Positions 36,648 through 46,284 are shown, counted from the stretch's first letter. The stretch: DNA of 64,000 nt from Streptomyces sp. CA-210063 (GCF_024612015.1 NZ_CP102512.1:8742001-8806000); one strand, 5' to 3'. The notes: generated by a model from the letters alone, not told the origin. Numbers and translations are program-made.

Positions 36648-37754
36648 ATGTACAAGCTCTTCTTCCGTCTGGTCTTCAAACGGATGGACCCCGAGGAGGC
36701 CCACTACCTGGCCTTCCGCTGGATCCGCCTCGCCGCCCGCATCCCCGTGCTGCGCACCTTCGTCGCGGCCGTGCTGGCGCCCCGCTACGAGGAACTGCGC
36801 ACCGAGGCGTTCGGGCTGCGCATGCACGGCCCCTTCGGCCTGGCCGCCGGCTTCGACAAGAACGCCGTCGCCATCGACGGTATGTCGATGCTGGGCTTCG
36901 ACCACGTCGAGATCGGCACGGTGACGGGCGAGGCGCAGCCCGGGAACCCCAAGAAGCGGCTGTTCCGCCTGGTCGCCGACCGCGCGCTGATCAACCGTAT
37001 GGGCTTCAACAACGAGGGCTCGCTCGCCGTCGCCGCGCGGCTGGCCTCCCGTACGCCCGTCTTCAGGACCGTCGTGGGTGTCAACATCGGCAAGACCAAG
37101 GTCGTCCCGGAGGGCGAGGCCGCCGGGGACTACGTGAAGTCCACCGAGCGCCTTGCCCCGTACGCCGACTACCTGGTCGTGAACGTCTCCTCGCCCAACA
37201 CGCCCGGCCTGCGCAACCTCCAGGCCACGGAGGCGCTGCGTCCCCTGCTGACCGCCGTCCGCGAGGCCGCCGACCGCACCGTGCGCACGCGCCGGGTGCC
37301 GCTGCTGGTGAAGATCGCGCCGGACCTCGCCGACGAGGACGTCGACGCCGTCGCCGACCTCGCCGTGGAGCTGGGCCTGGACGGGATCATCGCCACGAAC
37401 ACCACCATCGCGCGCGAGGGACTCGGTTTGACATCCGAACCCTCCCTGGTGAAGGAGGCGGGCGGCCTCTCCGGCGCGCCCGTCAAGGCCCGCTCCCTCG
37501 CGGTCCTGCGACGCCTCTACGCGCGCGTGGGCGACCGGATCACCCTCGTGGGCGTCGGCGGCATCGAGAACGCCGAGGACGCCTGGCAGCGCATCCTGGC
37601 CGGCGCCACGCTGGTCCAGGGCTACAGCGCCTTCGTCTACGAGGGCCCCTTCTGGGCGCGCGCCATCCACAAGGGACTCGCCGCACGCCTCCGTACGAGC
37701 CCGTACGCCACCCTCGCCGACGCGGTCGGCGCCGACGTGAGGAAGACGGTATGA
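36648..37754 (+). CDS. pyrD: Dihydroorotate dehydrogenase (quinone), class 2
   Basis: Membrane-associated flavoenzyme that oxidises dihydroorotate with quinone. A 368-residue protein. The N-terminal amphipathic region ([20 protein letters not shown]) is the quinone-tunnel helix pair diagnostic of class 2. FMN/substrate motifs are [30 protein letters not shown] (with the catalytic Ser of class 2), TNTTI and [17 protein letters not shown] 36648 has AGGA 5 bases upstream. Its stop overlaps the pyrF start. Confidence 0.96.
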   Translation: MYKLFFRLVFKRMDPEEAHYLAFRWIRLAARIPVLRTFVAAVLAPRYEELRTEAFGLRMHGPFGLAAGFDKNAVAIDGMSMLGFDHVEIGTVTGEAQPGNPKKRLFRLVADRALINRMGFNNEGSLAVAARLASRTPVFRTVVGVNIGKTKVVPEGEAAGDYVKSTERLAPYADYLVVNVSSPNTPGLRNLQATEALRPLLTAVREAADRTVRTRRVPLLVKIAPDLADEDVDAVADLAVELGLDGIIATNTTIAREGLGLTSEPSLVKEAGGLSGAPVKARSLAVLRRLYARVGDRITLVGVGGIENAEDAWQRILAGATLVQGYSAFVYEGPFWARAIHKGLAARLRTSPYATLADAVGADVRKTV

Positions 37755-38590
37755 CGGAGCCCTTCGGTGCGCGGCTGCGCCGTGCCATGGACGAACGCGG
37801 GCCGCTGTGCGTCGGTATCGACCCGCATGCCTCCCTGCTCGCCGACTGGGGCCTGAGCGACGACATCGCGGGCCTGGAGCACTTCAGCCGCACGGTCGTC
37901 GAGGCGCTGGCGGACCGCGTGGCCGTCTTCAAGCCGCAGAGCGCGTTCTTCGAGCGCTTCGGCTCGCGCGGCATCGCGGTACTGGAGAAGTCCGTCCAGG
38001 AGGCTCGGGCGGCCGGCGCGCTGGTCGTCATGGACGCCAAGCGCGGCGACATCGGCTCCACCATGGCCGCGTACGCCGAGACCTTCCTGCACAACGACGC
38101 GCCTCTCTTCTCGGACGCGCTGACCGTGTCGCCGTACCTGGGCTACGGCTCGCTGAAGCCCGCCGTGGACCTCGCGCGCGAGAGCGGGGCCGGTCTGTTC
38201 GTGCTGGCGCTGACCTCCAACCCGGAGGGCGGCGAGGTGCAGCACGCCGTGCGCGGCGACGGGCGGAACGTCGGAGCGACGATGCTGGCGCACCTGGCGG
38301 CCGAGAACGCGGGGGAGGAGCCCATGGGTTCCTTCGGGGCCGTCGTCGGGGCCACGCTGGGCGACCTCTCGTCGTACGACCTGAACATCAACGGACCTCT
38401 CCTCGCGCCCGGGATCGGCGCGCAGGGGGCCACTCCGGCCGATCTCCCGGCGGTCTTCGGGGCGGCCGTGCGCCATGTGGTCCCGAACGTCAGCCGGGGT
38501 GTTCTGCGTCACGGTCCCGATATCGTCGCTCTGCGTGACGCCTCGGACCGTTTCGCGGACGAGATCCGGGCCGCGGTGGCCGTCGGCTGA
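37751..38590 (+). CDS. pyrF: Orotidine 5'-phosphate decarboxylase (type 2)
   Basis: Last step to UMP. A 279-residue protein of the longer type 2 subfamily: LCVGIDPHASLLADWG at the N-terminus, FKPQSAFFERFGSRG, and the catalytic Lys/Asp cluster in VVMDAKRGDIGSTM near residues 92-105. VGATLGDLSSYD and the phosphate-gripper-type LAPGIGAQGATPADL segment follow. ATG 37751 overlaps the pyrD stop by four bases. It closes the pyrimidine set; mihF follows after 300 bp. Confidence 0.95.
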   Translation: MTEPFGARLRRAMDERGPLCVGIDPHASLLADWGLSDDIAGLEHFSRTVVEALADRVAVFKPQSAFFERFGSRGIAVLEKSVQEARAAGALVVMDAKRGDIGSTMAAYAETFLHNDAPLFSDALTVSPYLGYGSLKPAVDLARESGAGLFVLALTSNPEGGEVQHAVRGDGRNVGATMLAHLAAENAGEEPMGSFGAVVGATLGDLSSYDLNINGPLLAPGIGAQGATPADLPAVFGAAVRHVVPNVSRGVLRHGPDIVALRDASDRFADEIRAAVAVG

Positions 38591-38661
38591 GACCTCCGAT
38601 GACTGCCGCGATGGCGCTTACCGGACGGCTTGAGTCTGAATACATTCTCAAATCCGGGGCA

Positions 38662-38674
38662 ATATGCGGCATAT
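38662..38674. promoter_or_regulatory. AT-rich palindrome upstream of mihF
   Basis: ATATGC-G-GCATAT (38662-38674) is a perfect 6-1-6 palindrome in an unusually AT-rich patch (about 38630-38680) of the 300-bp gene-free region 38591-38890. TAGTCT at 38742-38747 is a possible -10 box downstream of it. The bound factor is unknown. Confidence 0.4.
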
Positions 38675-38754
38675 GTCCGACTCCATGGAGGCTGACCAGG
38701 ACTTTTCCTCTGTTCTCGCTGACTCTGGCGGAGTTGGCCGCTAGTCTCCGACGA

Positions 38755-38793
38755 GTGGGGGCACCTCCCACGCCCCTCAAGGCAGTGGGGGAG
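38755..38793. repeat. GTGGGGGC-type palindromic interspersed repeat, copy 1
   Basis: Starts GTGGGGGCACCTCCCACG and ends GCAGTGGGGGAG, able to fold through CTCCCAC/GTGGGGGAG. A second copy lies at 55701-55742. It occupies the likely 5' leader of mihF. Confidence 0.65.
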
Positions 38794-38890
38794 AACGGGC
38801 AAGCGTGTTGCTCGTAGCTCCTCAGGTGTGGGGCGACTAGGTTCCTCACCGGTCCGTATCCGACAGTTCGACATCCGAGGTGACGTAGGC

Positions 38891-39214
38891 GTGGCTCTTC
38901 CGCCCCTTACCCCTGAACAGCGCGCAGCCGCGCTCGAAAAGGCCGCCGCGGCTCGCCGGGAGCGGGCCGAGGTCAAGAATCGACTCAAGCACTCCGGCGC
39001 CTCCCTGCACGAGGTCATCAAGCAGGGCCAGGAGAACGACGTCATCGGCAAGATGAAGGTCTCCGCGCTGCTCGAGTCCCTGCCTGGCGTGGGCAAGGTC
39101 CGCGCCAAGCAGATCATGGAGCGACTCGGTATCTCCGAGAGCCGTCGTGTACGCGGCCTCGGTTCCAACCAGATCGCTTCCCTGGAGCGTGAGTTCGGCA
39201 GCACCGGTTCCTGA
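38891..39214 (+). CDS. mihF: Actinobacterial integration host factor (sIHF/mIHF)
   Basis: A 107-residue nucleoid-associated protein that bends and condenses DNA and affects development and antibiotic production in Streptomyces. It is unrelated to HU/IHF. A long N-terminal helix (TPEQRAAALEKAAAARRERAE) is followed by a helix-two-turns-helix domain with the hairpin LPGVGKVRAKQIMERLGI near residues 65-82. GTG 38891 (MALPPLTPEQ) gives the exact family length and has GAGGTGA upstream; the open frame 21 codons further upstream is rejected. It lies next to gmk and rpoZ as in other actinobacteria. Confidence 0.96.
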   Translation: MALPPLTPEQRAAALEKAAAARRERAEVKNRLKHSGASLHEVIKQGQENDVIGKMKVSALLESLPGVGKVRAKQIMERLGISESRRVRGLGSNQIASLEREFGSTGS

Positions 39215-39274
39215 ACCGGGGCACTGACGGGAAGGGAGTCCCGGGCACTCCGGGATTGCTGGAATAATCGCTGC

Positions 39275-39868
39275 ATGGCTGCAACATTCCGGGGGACGAC
39301 CCCCGAGCCCCCGGACGTACGTCCGCGGCTGACCGTGCTCTCCGGCCCCTCAGGGGTCGGTAAGAGCACGGTCGTCGCCCATATGCGCAAGGCACACCCC
39401 GAGGTCTGGCTCTCGGTGTCGGCGACGACCCGGAAGCCGCGCCCTGGTGAGCAGCACGGAGTCCACTACTTCTTCGTCACCGACGAGGAGATGGACAAGC
39501 TGATCGCCAACGGCGAGCTGCTGGAGTGGGCCGAGTTCGCCGGTAACCGCTACGGCACTCCCCGGGCCGCCGTGCTCGAGCGCCTGGAGCGGGGCGAGCC
39601 CGTCCTGCTGGAGATCGACCTCCAGGGCGCACGGCAGGTCCGCGAGACCATGCCCGAGGCCCAACTGGTGTTTCTGGCTCCTCCCTCCTGGGAGGAGCTG
39701 GTGCGCAGGCTCACCGGGCGGGGCACCGAGCCGCCGGAGGTGATCGAGCGCCGCCTGGAGGCGGCCAAGATCGAGCTGGCGGCCGAGCCGGAGTTCGACG
39801 TGACCCTGGTCAACACCTCCGTCGAGGACGTGGCCCGCGAGCTGCTAGCCTTGATGGATGTTGTGTGA
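39275..39868 (+). CDS. gmk: Guanylate kinase
   Basis: Phosphorylates GMP and dGMP. A 197-residue protein with the P-loop [16 protein letters not shown] (about 22-37), the GMP-binding region [35 protein letters not shown] and [16 protein letters not shown] 39275 gives a normal N-terminus. There is no good Shine-Dalgarno sequence: AATAAT at 39263-39268 sits 6 bases before the ATG, hinting at a leaderless transcript. Confidence 0.95.
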   Translation: MAATFRGTTPEPPDVRPRLTVLSGPSGVGKSTVVAHMRKAHPEVWLSVSATTRKPRPGEQHGVHYFFVTDEEMDKLIANGELLEWAEFAGNRYGTPRAAVLERLERGEPVLLEIDLQGARQVRETMPEAQLVFLAPPSWEELVRRLTGRGTEPPEVIERRLEAAKIELAAEPEFDVTLVNTSVEDVARELLALMDVV

Positions 39869-39932
39869 TCACGGGTTCTGTCCGATTTCTGTGATCACGA
39901 CCGATCTTTTCCCATCCATCGGAAGGTAGAGC

Positions 39933-40202
39933 GTGTCCTCTTCCATCTCCGCGCCCGAGGGCATCATCAACCCGCCGATCGACGAGCTCCTCGAGGCAAC
40001 CGACTCGAAGTACAGCCTCGTGATCTACGCGGCCAAGCGTGCCCGCCAGATCAACGCGTACTACTCGCAGCTCGGCGAGGGCCTCCTCGAGTACGTCGGT
40101 CCCCTCGTCGACACCCACGTCCACGAGAAGCCGCTCTCGATCGCCCTGCGCGAGATCAACGCGGGTCTGCTGACGTCCGAGGCCATCGAGGGCCCCGCGT
40201 AA
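39933..40202 (+). CDS. rpoZ: DNA-directed RNA polymerase omega subunit
   Basis: An 89-residue RNA polymerase assembly subunit. It has the core [31 protein letters not shown] (given here as a region, residues 14-43) and the C-terminal [18 protein letters not shown] 39933 has GGAAGG upstream. Between gmk and coaBC, the standard bacterial order. A strong terminator follows. Confidence 0.95.
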   Translation: MSSSISAPEGIINPPIDELLEATDSKYSLVIYAAKRARQINAYYSQLGEGLLEYVGPLVDTHVHEKPLSIALREINAGLLTSEAIEGPA

Positions 40203-40237
40203 GCGTCGGTACTATTTTCAGCTTGCGGTTGGTTTTT

Positions 40238-40272
40238 CCACAGGCCCGGCAGCGCGACTGCCGGGCCTGTGG
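40238..40272 (+). terminator. Terminator after rpoZ
   Basis: A perfect 14-bp stem (40238-40251 with 40259-40272) with a 7-nt loop, preceded by TTTTT at 40233-40237. It starts 35 bp after the rpoZ stop. Confidence 0.85.
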
Positions 40273-40346
40273 TGTGTGATGGACGCGTACGCCGACGAGC
40301 CGCGGTGTACGTCTGTCAGGTTCGGGTTCGAGTGCGGGGAGGCCCG

Positions 40347-41549
40347 GTGGGCAAGCCGAAGGTCGTTCTGGGGGTCAGCGGTGGAATCGCCGCCTACAAG
40401 GCGTGCGAGCTGCTGCGCCGGCTGACCGAGTCCGGCCATGACGTACGGGTCGTACCGACCGACTCCGCGCTGCACTTCGTGGGTGCCGCCACCTGGTCCG
40501 CGCTGTCCGGCCATCCGGTCTCCACCGAGGTGTGGGACAGTGTCCACGAGGTCCCGCACGTCCGCATCGGCCAGGAGGCCGACCTGGTGATCGTGGCCCC
40601 GGCGACCGCCGACATGCTGGCGAAGGCCGCCCACGGCCTCGCCGACGACCTCCTCACGAACACCCTCCTCACCGCCCGCTGCCCGGTCGTCTTCGCCCCC
40701 GCCATGCACACCGAGATGTGGGAGCACCCGGCCACCCAGGAGAACGTGGCCACGCTCCGCCGCCGCGGCGCCCTCGTCATCGACCCCGCCGTGGGCCGGC
40801 TGACCGGCGTCGACACCGGCAAGGGCCGGCTGCCGGACCCCGGCGAGATCTTCGAGATCTGCCGCCGGGTCCTGGCCCGGGGCGTCACCGAGCCGGACCT
40901 CACCGGCCGGCACGTCGTCGTGACCGCCGGCGGCACCCGAGAGCCCCTCGACCCGGTCCGCTTCCTCGGCAACCGCTCCTCCGGCAAACAGGGCTATGCC
41001 CTGGCGCGTACGGCCGCCGCGCGGGGCGCCCGGGTCACGCTGATCGAGGCGAACACCGGGCTGCCGGACCCCGCGGGAGTGGACCTCGTACGGGTCGGCA
41101 CGGCGGTCCAGCTGCGCGAGGCAGTGCTCAAGGCGGCACCGGACGCGGACGCCGTGGTGATGGCGGCCGCGGTGGCTGACTTCCGCCCCGGCACATACGC
41201 CGCCGGAAAGATCAAGAAGAAGGACGGCCAGGAGCCCGATCCCATCGTCCTGGTGCGTAATCCGGACATCCTCGCGGAGATCTCGGCGGACCGTTCGCGC
41301 CCGGGCCAGGTGGTCGTCGGCTTCGCCGCCGAGACCGACGACGTCCTCGCCAACGGCCGCGCCAAACTGGCACGCAAGAGGTGCGATCTGCTGGTGGTGA
41401 ACGAGGTGGGGGAGCGTAAGACCTTCGGCTCGGAGGAGAACGAGGCCGTTGTGCTGGGAGCCGACGGGAGTGAAACCCCGGTGCCTTACGGCCCGAAGGA
41501 AGCCCTGGCCGAAACGGTGTGGGACCTGGTTGCCAGCCGCCTGGACTGA
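40347..41549 (+). CDS. coaBC: Bifunctional phosphopantothenoylcysteine decarboxylase/phosphopantothenate-cysteine ligase
   Basis: Two steps of coenzyme A synthesis in one 400-residue protein. The N-terminal flavin CoaC domain has GVSGGIAAYKACELLRRL, the catalytic-His region, and APAMHTEMWEHPATQENV. The C-terminal CoaB domain starts near residue 190 with VVVTAGGTREPLDPVRFLGNRSSGKQG and ends with the Lys-rich KIKKKDGQEPDPIVLVRNPDIL. GTG 40347 is chosen because GGGGAGG lies 6 bases upstream; the frame opens further upstream at 40269 inside the terminator. Confidence 0.96.
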   Translation: MGKPKVVLGVSGGIAAYKACELLRRLTESGHDVRVVPTDSALHFVGAATWSALSGHPVSTEVWDSVHEVPHVRIGQEADLVIVAPATADMLAKAAHGLADDLLTNTLLTARCPVVFAPAMHTEMWEHPATQENVATLRRRGALVIDPAVGRLTGVDTGKGRLPDPGEIFEICRRVLARGVTEPDLTGRHVVVTAGGTREPLDPVRFLGNRSSGKQGYALARTAAARGARVTLIEANTGLPDPAGVDLVRVGTAVQLREAVLKAAPDADAVVMAAAVADFRPGTYAAGKIKKKDGQEPDPIVLVRNPDILAEISADRSRPGQVVVGFAAETDDVLANGRAKLARKRCDLLVVNEVGERKTFGSEENEAVVLGADGSETPVPYGPKEALAETVWDLVASRLD

Positions 41550-41789
41550 CTGGTCCATTCGCGCCACGGTCCCCTCGAACCTCGCACATTGAGGCGTGGC
41601 GACCCTGGCGGACACCGACGGCCATTGGGCAGAATGCACGTGCCGCAGGTCACAGAGCTCCCGAGAGGCGAGACAGGTGGGCCGGTGGCCGAGCCCGACC
41701 GATAAACTGTTCTCGGACGACGCCGGGCGCAGCCCCCGAGCACGTCCGTCCATGATCAGCCAGCAGCCGCTGCAACCCCAGGGAGCGTT

Positions 41790-42998
41790 GTGTCCCGTCG
41801 TCTGTTCACCTCGGAGTCTGTGACCGAGGGTCACCCCGACAAGATCGCTGACCAGATCAGCGATGCCATTCTCGATGCGCTCCTGCGCGAGGACCCCAAG
41901 TCCCGTGTCGCCGTGGAGACGCTCATCACGACCGGCCTGGTGCACGTGGCCGGTGAGGTCACGACCAAGGCGTACGCGCCGATCGCCCAGCTGGTCCGCG
42001 ACACCATCCTGGACATCGGCTACGACTCGTCGAAGAAGGGCTTCGACGGCGCCTCCTGCGGTGTGTCGGTGTCGATCGGCGCGCAGTCCCCGGACATCGC
42101 GCAGGGTGTCGACACGGCTTACGAGAACCGGGTCGAGGGCGACGACGACGAGCTGGACAAGCAGGGCGCGGGCGACCAGGGCCTGATGTTCGGTTACGCG
42201 TCGGACGAGACGCCGACGCTGATGCCGCTCCCGATCTTCCTGGCCCACCGCCTGTCGAAGCGCCTGTCCGACGTCCGTAAGAACGGCACCATCCCCTACC
42301 TGCGTCCCGACGGAAAGACCCAGGTCACCATCGAGTACGACGGTGACAAGGCGGTCCGCCTGGACACGGTCGTCGTCTCCTCCCAGCACGCCAGCGACAT
42401 CGACCTGGAGTCCCTCCTCGCCCCCGACATCCGCGAGTTCGTGGTGGAGCCGGAGCTGAAGGCACTCCTGGACGACGGCATCAAGCTGGACACCGAGGGC
42501 TACCGCCTCCTGGTCAACCCGACCGGCCGCTTCGAGATCGGCGGCCCGATGGGCGACGCCGGCCTCACCGGCCGCAAGATCATCATCGACACCTACGGCG
42601 GCATGGCCCGCCACGGCGGCGGCGCCTTCTCCGGCAAGGACCCGTCCAAGGTCGACCGTTCGGCGGCGTACGCGATGCGCTGGGTCGCCAAGAACGTCGT
42701 CGCGGCGGGCCTCGCCTCCCGCTGCGAGGTCCAGGTCGCCTACGCCATCGGCAAGGCCGAGCCCGTCGGCCTCTTCGTCGAGACCTTCGGCACCGCCAAG
42801 GTCGACACCGACCGGATCGAGAAGGCCATCGACGAGGTCTTCGACCTCCGCCCGGCCGCCATCATCCGCGACCTCGACCTCCTCCGCCCGATCTACGGCC
42901 AGACCGCCGCGTACGGCCACTTCGGCCGCGAACTCCCCGAGTTCACCTGGGAGCGCACGGACCGCGTCGAGGCCCTGCGCGAGGCGGCGGGTCTGTAA
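41790..42998 (+). CDS. metK: S-adenosylmethionine synthase
   Basis: Forms AdoMet from ATP and methionine. A 402-residue protein: [19 protein letters not shown] at the N-terminus, [12 protein letters not shown] (ATP motif), [18 protein letters not shown] (phosphate motif) and a C-terminal [17 protein letters not shown] 41790 has GGGAGC 3 bases upstream. The 240-bp upstream gap shows no riboswitch I recognise; GATAAACT near 41701 is the only promoter-like element. AdoMet levels affect Streptomyces antibiotic production. Confidence 0.96.
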   Translation: MSRRLFTSESVTEGHPDKIADQISDAILDALLREDPKSRVAVETLITTGLVHVAGEVTTKAYAPIAQLVRDTILDIGYDSSKKGFDGASCGVSVSIGAQSPDIAQGVDTAYENRVEGDDDELDKQGAGDQGLMFGYASDETPTLMPLPIFLAHRLSKRLSDVRKNGTIPYLRPDGKTQVTIEYDGDKAVRLDTVVVSSQHASDIDLESLLAPDIREFVVEPELKALLDDGIKLDTEGYRLLVNPTGRFEIGGPMGDAGLTGRKIIIDTYGGMARHGGGAFSGKDPSKVDRSAAYAMRWVAKNVVAAGLASRCEVQVAYAIGKAEPVGLFVETFGTAKVDTDRIEKAIDEVFDLRPAAIIRDLDLLRPIYGQTAAYGHFGRELPEFTWERTDRVEALREAAGL

Positions 42999-43020
42999 GG
43001 CCTGCGACTCTTCCGTTCTC

Positions 43021-43061
43021 CGGCGAGGCCCGGTGTCCCTTGGGGGCGCCGGGCCTCGCCG
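43021..43061 (+). terminator. Terminator after metK
   Basis: A perfect 13-bp stem (43021-43033 with 43049-43061) with a 15-nt loop, 22 bp after the metK stop. Confidence 0.82.
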
Positions 43062-43141
43062 CGTTCATCGCCTCCCCGGCACATCGGATGGCCGACCGTG
43101 GGCGGCGTCGGATGTCAGTGGGGTTTGGTAAGAATGCGAGT

Positions 43142-45325
43142 GTGAGCAGCGAGGATGGGAAGAGGGGCGGCGGCGCGGCGGGGGACGCGGGGCCGGAGCA
43201 GCTCGCGCTTGTTCGGGAGGCGGTGCGGAAGGCCAAGGTGCCGCGGGCGAAGCCGCGGACCTGGCGGGGGGCGGCGCTGGCGAAGGCGTTGCCGGTCGCT
43301 CGGGTGCTGGTCGACAAGGGTGTGCTGCATCTTGACCGGTACTTCGACTATGCCGTGCCGGAGGAATTGGATGCCGTCGCCCAGCCCGGGGTTCGGGTTC
43401 GGGTGCGGTTCGGGGCCGGGGGGCGCAACGTCAGGGAGGGGCGGCGGGAGGGGGGCGCGCTGATCGACGGGTTTCTCGTCGAGCGGGTCGCCGAAACGGA
43501 CTACTCAGGGCCCTTGGCCGCGCTCGCGCAGGTCGTTTCGCCGGAGCCCGTGCTGGGGCCCGAGTTGCTGGGGCTGGCGCGGGCCGTGGCGGATCGGTAT
43601 GCGGGGAGCCTCGCGGATGTGCTGCAGTTGGCCGTTCCGCCTCGGCATGCGCGGGCGGAGGCCGTGGAGATGGGGGGGCCGCCTCCTCCTCCGCCCGAGC
43701 CCGAGCCCGGGTCCTGGCGGCGGTATGGGCGGGGCGAGGACTTTCTGCGGGCCTTGGCCGGTGGGGGTGCGCCTCGGGCCGTGTGGACCGCGTTGCCGGG
43801 GCCGGACTGGGCCGAGGAGATCGGCCGGGCCGTGCAGGCGACGCTGGCGTCGGGGCGGGGTGCGCTCGTCGTGGTACCGGCCGGGCGGCCCGCCGCTCGG
43901 GTCGACGAGGCGCTCAGGGGGCTCCTGGGGGAGGGGCGGCATGCGCTGCTGACCGCCGACGCGGGGCAGGAGCGGCGGTACCGGGAGTGGCTGGCCGTGC
44001 GGCGGGGGGCCGTGCGGGCTGTCGTCGGGACTAGGGCGGCCATGTTCGCGCCGGTGCGCGATCTTGGGTTGGTCGTCATCTGGGACGACGGCGACGCCGG
44101 CCACAGTGATGACAACGCTCCCTTTCCGCATGTGCGGGAGGTGTTGGAGCTACGGGCCTCTCGTGACAAGTGCGCCTTTCTGCTGGGGAGTTGGGGTTGT
44201 ACGGTCGAGGCCGCCCAGCTCGTCGAGAGTGGGTGGGCCGCGCCGATCGTCGCCGGGAGAGAACAGGTACGGGCTGCCGCGCCCTTGGTGCGGACCGTGG
44301 GGGACGGGGAGTTGGCGCGGGACGAGGCGGCTCGGGCGGCACGGTTGCCGAGTCTCGCCTGGCAGGTCGCGAGGGACGGGCTGCGGGACGGCCCCGTGCT
44401 CGTGCAGGTGCCTCGGCGGGGGTATGTGCCGCGGATGGCCTGTGCGCGGTGCCGGGAGCCCGCGCGGTGCCGGCGCTGTGCGGGGCCGCTGGAGGCGCGG
44501 GACGAGGCCGGAGCCCTGGCCTGCGGGTGGTGCGGGCGCGAGGAGGGCGGCTGGCACTGCCCCGAGTGCGGTGGCTACCGGCTGCGGGCGCAGGTCGTGG
44601 GGGCGCGGCGGACCGCCGAGGAACTGGGGCGGGCCTTTCCCGCCGTGCCCGTGCGGACCTCCGGGCGGGAGCAGGTGCTGGACACCGTGCCGGGGACACC
44701 CGCGCTGGTCGTGAGTACGCCGGGAGCCGAACCGGTCGCCGAGGGCGGGTACGCCGCCGCACTGCTGCTCGACGGGTGGGCCATGCTCGGACGGCCCGAT
44801 CTGCGGGCCGGGGAGGACGCGCTGCGGCGGTGGATCGGTGCCGCAGCGCTCGTACGGAACCAGGGGGCCGGCGGGACGGTCGTCGTCGTCGCCGAGCCGA
44901 CCCTGCGGCCCGTACAGGCGCTCGTGCGGTGGGATCCGGTGGGGCACGCCGTGCGGGAACTCGCCGAGCGGGCCGAGCTGGGGTTTCCGCCGGTCTCTCG
45001 GATGGCCGCCGTGTCCGGGACCGCCGAGGCCCTGGTCGAATTTCTGGGGGCGGTCGAACTGCCGCCGGATGCTGAGGTGTTGGGGCCCGTGCCCATGCCT
45101 GCGCCGGGGCCCGGCCCTGGGCCTGTCGCCGAGGCGGGGAAGGGCCGGCGGGTGGGGGCGCCGCCCGTGGGGGAGCAGTGGGAGCGGGCGTTGATTCGGG
45201 TGCCGCCGGGGAGTGGGGCGGCACTGGCCGGTGCGTTGAAGAGTGCGCAGGCGGCGCGGATGGCTCGTGGGGGGAATGAAGGGGCCCGGGTGCGGATTCG
45301 GGTGGATCCGTTGGACATCGGGTGA
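43142..45325 (+). CDS. priA: Primosomal protein N' (PriA), helicase-degenerate actinobacterial form
   Basis: Replication-restart factor. About 727 residues. The N-terminal DNA-binding domain shows VDKGVLHLDRYFDYAVPEEL and GVRVRVRFG. The zinc-binding Cys series CARCREPARCRRCAG and CGWCGREEGGWHCPECGG is present. The helicase core is eroded: the P-loop position reads ALPGPDWAEE instead of a GxTGSGKT motif, and the DEAH box position reads WDDGDAGHSD. Actinobacterial PriA is known to lack recognisable helicase motifs. The start is uncertain: GTG 43142 (MSSEDGKRGG) is preferred; ATG 43112 and GTG 43040 are alternatives. It follows metK after its terminator. Confidence 0.88.
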   Translation: MSSEDGKRGGGAAGDAGPEQLALVREAVRKAKVPRAKPRTWRGAALAKALPVARVLVDKGVLHLDRYFDYAVPEELDAVAQPGVRVRVRFGAGGRNVREGRREGGALIDGFLVERVAETDYSGPLAALAQVVSPEPVLGPELLGLARAVADRYAGSLADVLQLAVPPRHARAEAVEMGGPPPPPPEPEPGSWRRYGRGEDFLRALAGGGAPRAVWTALPGPDWAEEIGRAVQATLASGRGALVVVPAGRPAARVDEALRGLLGEGRHALLTADAGQERRYREWLAVRRGAVRAVVGTRAAMFAPVRDLGLVVIWDDGDAGHSDDNAPFPHVREVLELRASRDKCAFLLGSWGCTVEAAQLVESGWAAPIVAGREQVRAAAPLVRTVGDGELARDEAARAARLPSLAWQVARDGLRDGPVLVQVPRRGYVPRMACARCREPARCRRCAGPLEARDEAGALACGWCGREEGGWHCPECGGYRLRAQVVGARRTAEELGRAFPAVPVRTSGREQVLDTVPGTPALVVSTPGAEPVAEGGYAAALLLDGWAMLGRPDLRAGEDALRRWIGAAALVRNQGAGGTVVVVAEPTLRPVQALVRWDPVGHAVRELAERAELGFPPVSRMAAVSGTAEALVEFLGAVELPPDAEVLGPVPMPAPGPGPGPVAEAGKGRRVGAPPVGEQWERALIRVPPGSGAALAGALKSAQAARMARGGNEGARVRIRVDPLDIG

Positions 45326-45412
45326 GCCGTTGACGAGGGGCCGTCGTAGGGGGCGGGGGGCCTTCGAGGGGGTTTGCCCGCCGTGGCGGAGGAGTTCGGT
45401 GGGTTGATGGGC

Positions 45413-45445
45413 GACTACCTCCCGGTCGGACACCGGGAGGCAGTC
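45413..45445. terminator. Hairpin between priA and the HTH gene
   Basis: CCTCCCGGT (45418-45426) pairs with ACCGGGAGG (45432-45440), extended after one mismatch by GACT/AGTC (45413-45416 with 45442-45445). It lies between the two convergent gene ends. Confidence 0.7.
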
Positions 45446-45455
45446 GGGGGGTCGG

Positions 45456-46016
45456 TCAGCCGTTGCGCGGGCCGGGGAAGGCCGTGGGTCTCACCTCGTC
45501 GCGGAGGGTGGGGCTGCCGGCTGTCGGCTGGGTCGGCATGTGCGCGGGCATCTGGGCCGGCACCGAGCGGGCCGCGGGGACCGTGGGGATGCCGGAGCCG
45601 ACGTTGACAGCGCGGTTGCTGCCCTGGGGGTCTCCCGTGCGCTCCGCCTCCGCCGCGGCCTGGGCGGCGGCGCGGCGGGCGCCGTAACGGCGGTGTACGG
45701 CCTGTTTGGTGACCCCGAGGGCCGAGCCCACCGCGTCCCACGAGAAACCGAGTGAGCGGTCGAAGTCCACGGCGGCCGTGACCAGGGTCTCGACGCTGTC
45801 CCGCAGCTCCTGGGCGAGGCGGACGGTCGGGGCGGGGGCGCGTCCGTAGACGACGAAGCCCGTGGAGGGGCCGGAGCGGCGCGGGCGGTAGACGTTGCCC
45901 AACTGGGCGGTGAGGGTGCGCAGTGCGTCCACCTGCCGGCGGACCCGCTCGATGTCCCGCACCAGCAAGTGCAGGCTGGCCCGAGCCTGGGCGTCGTGGG
46001 TTGCGTGGTCGGCCAT
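45456..46016 (-). CDS. Small helix-turn-helix protein (Myb/Hin-like)
   Basis: A 186-residue protein, probably DNA-binding. An N-terminal helical region (about 1-75; [24 protein letters not shown] in part) precedes [25 protein letters not shown], a helix-turn-helix near residues 88-112. The C-terminal 70 residues are low-complexity Ala/Pro/Thr. I recognise it only as a common actinobacterial HTH type. The start is ATG 46016 ([10 protein letters not shown]) with GAGAGG upstream; a TTG two codons earlier is less likely. Its upstream region carries a GGTCAA/TTGACC inverted repeat that may be its operator. Confidence 0.78.
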   Translation of the reverse strand: MADHATHDAQARASLHLLVRDIERVRRQVDALRTLTAQLGNVYRPRRSGPSTGFVVYGRAPAPTVRLAQELRDSVETLVTAAVDFDRSLGFSWDAVGSALGVTKQAVHRRYGARRAAAQAAAEAERTGDPQGSNRAVNVGSGIPTVPAARSVPAQMPAHMPTQPTAGSPTLRDEVRPTAFPGPRNG

Positions 46017-46075
46017 GAACAAGCCTCTCGAACCGGCGTTGAAAAAGGGGAGGTGCCGCGATTGCGGCCCGTATC

Positions 46076-46094
46076 GGTCAACTCTTTCTTGACC
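46076..46094 (-). promoter_or_regulatory. GGTCAA-N7-TTGACC inverted repeat upstream of the HTH gene
   Basis: A perfect 6-bp dyad with a 7-bp spacer (46076-46081 and 46089-46094), 60 bp upstream of the HTH start codon. On the minus strand its TTGACC half could also act as a -35 box. Candidate autoregulatory site. Confidence 0.45.
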
Positions 46095-46284
46095 AACGCG
46101 AATTCGCTCCGCTGGTCACGGTGTGGGGGCGTGGCGGCATATGCGCGGGGCGCGCGGGTGGGGGTGCGCCCCCGCTGCCGCTGGGGTTTGACGGGGTCTC
46201 CCACCCGCGCACCGCCCGTGCGAGTCGGCTGACACGTTCGGGCCTCCCGTGGGGGTGCTTCGCCGCCGGCGGCTGCGGGCTGTC

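Noticed and set aside
41550..41789. SAM riboswitch upstream of metK
   Set aside because: I compared it with remembered SAM-I, SAM-II and SAM-IV core sequences and saw no match. A covariance-model search would be decisive.
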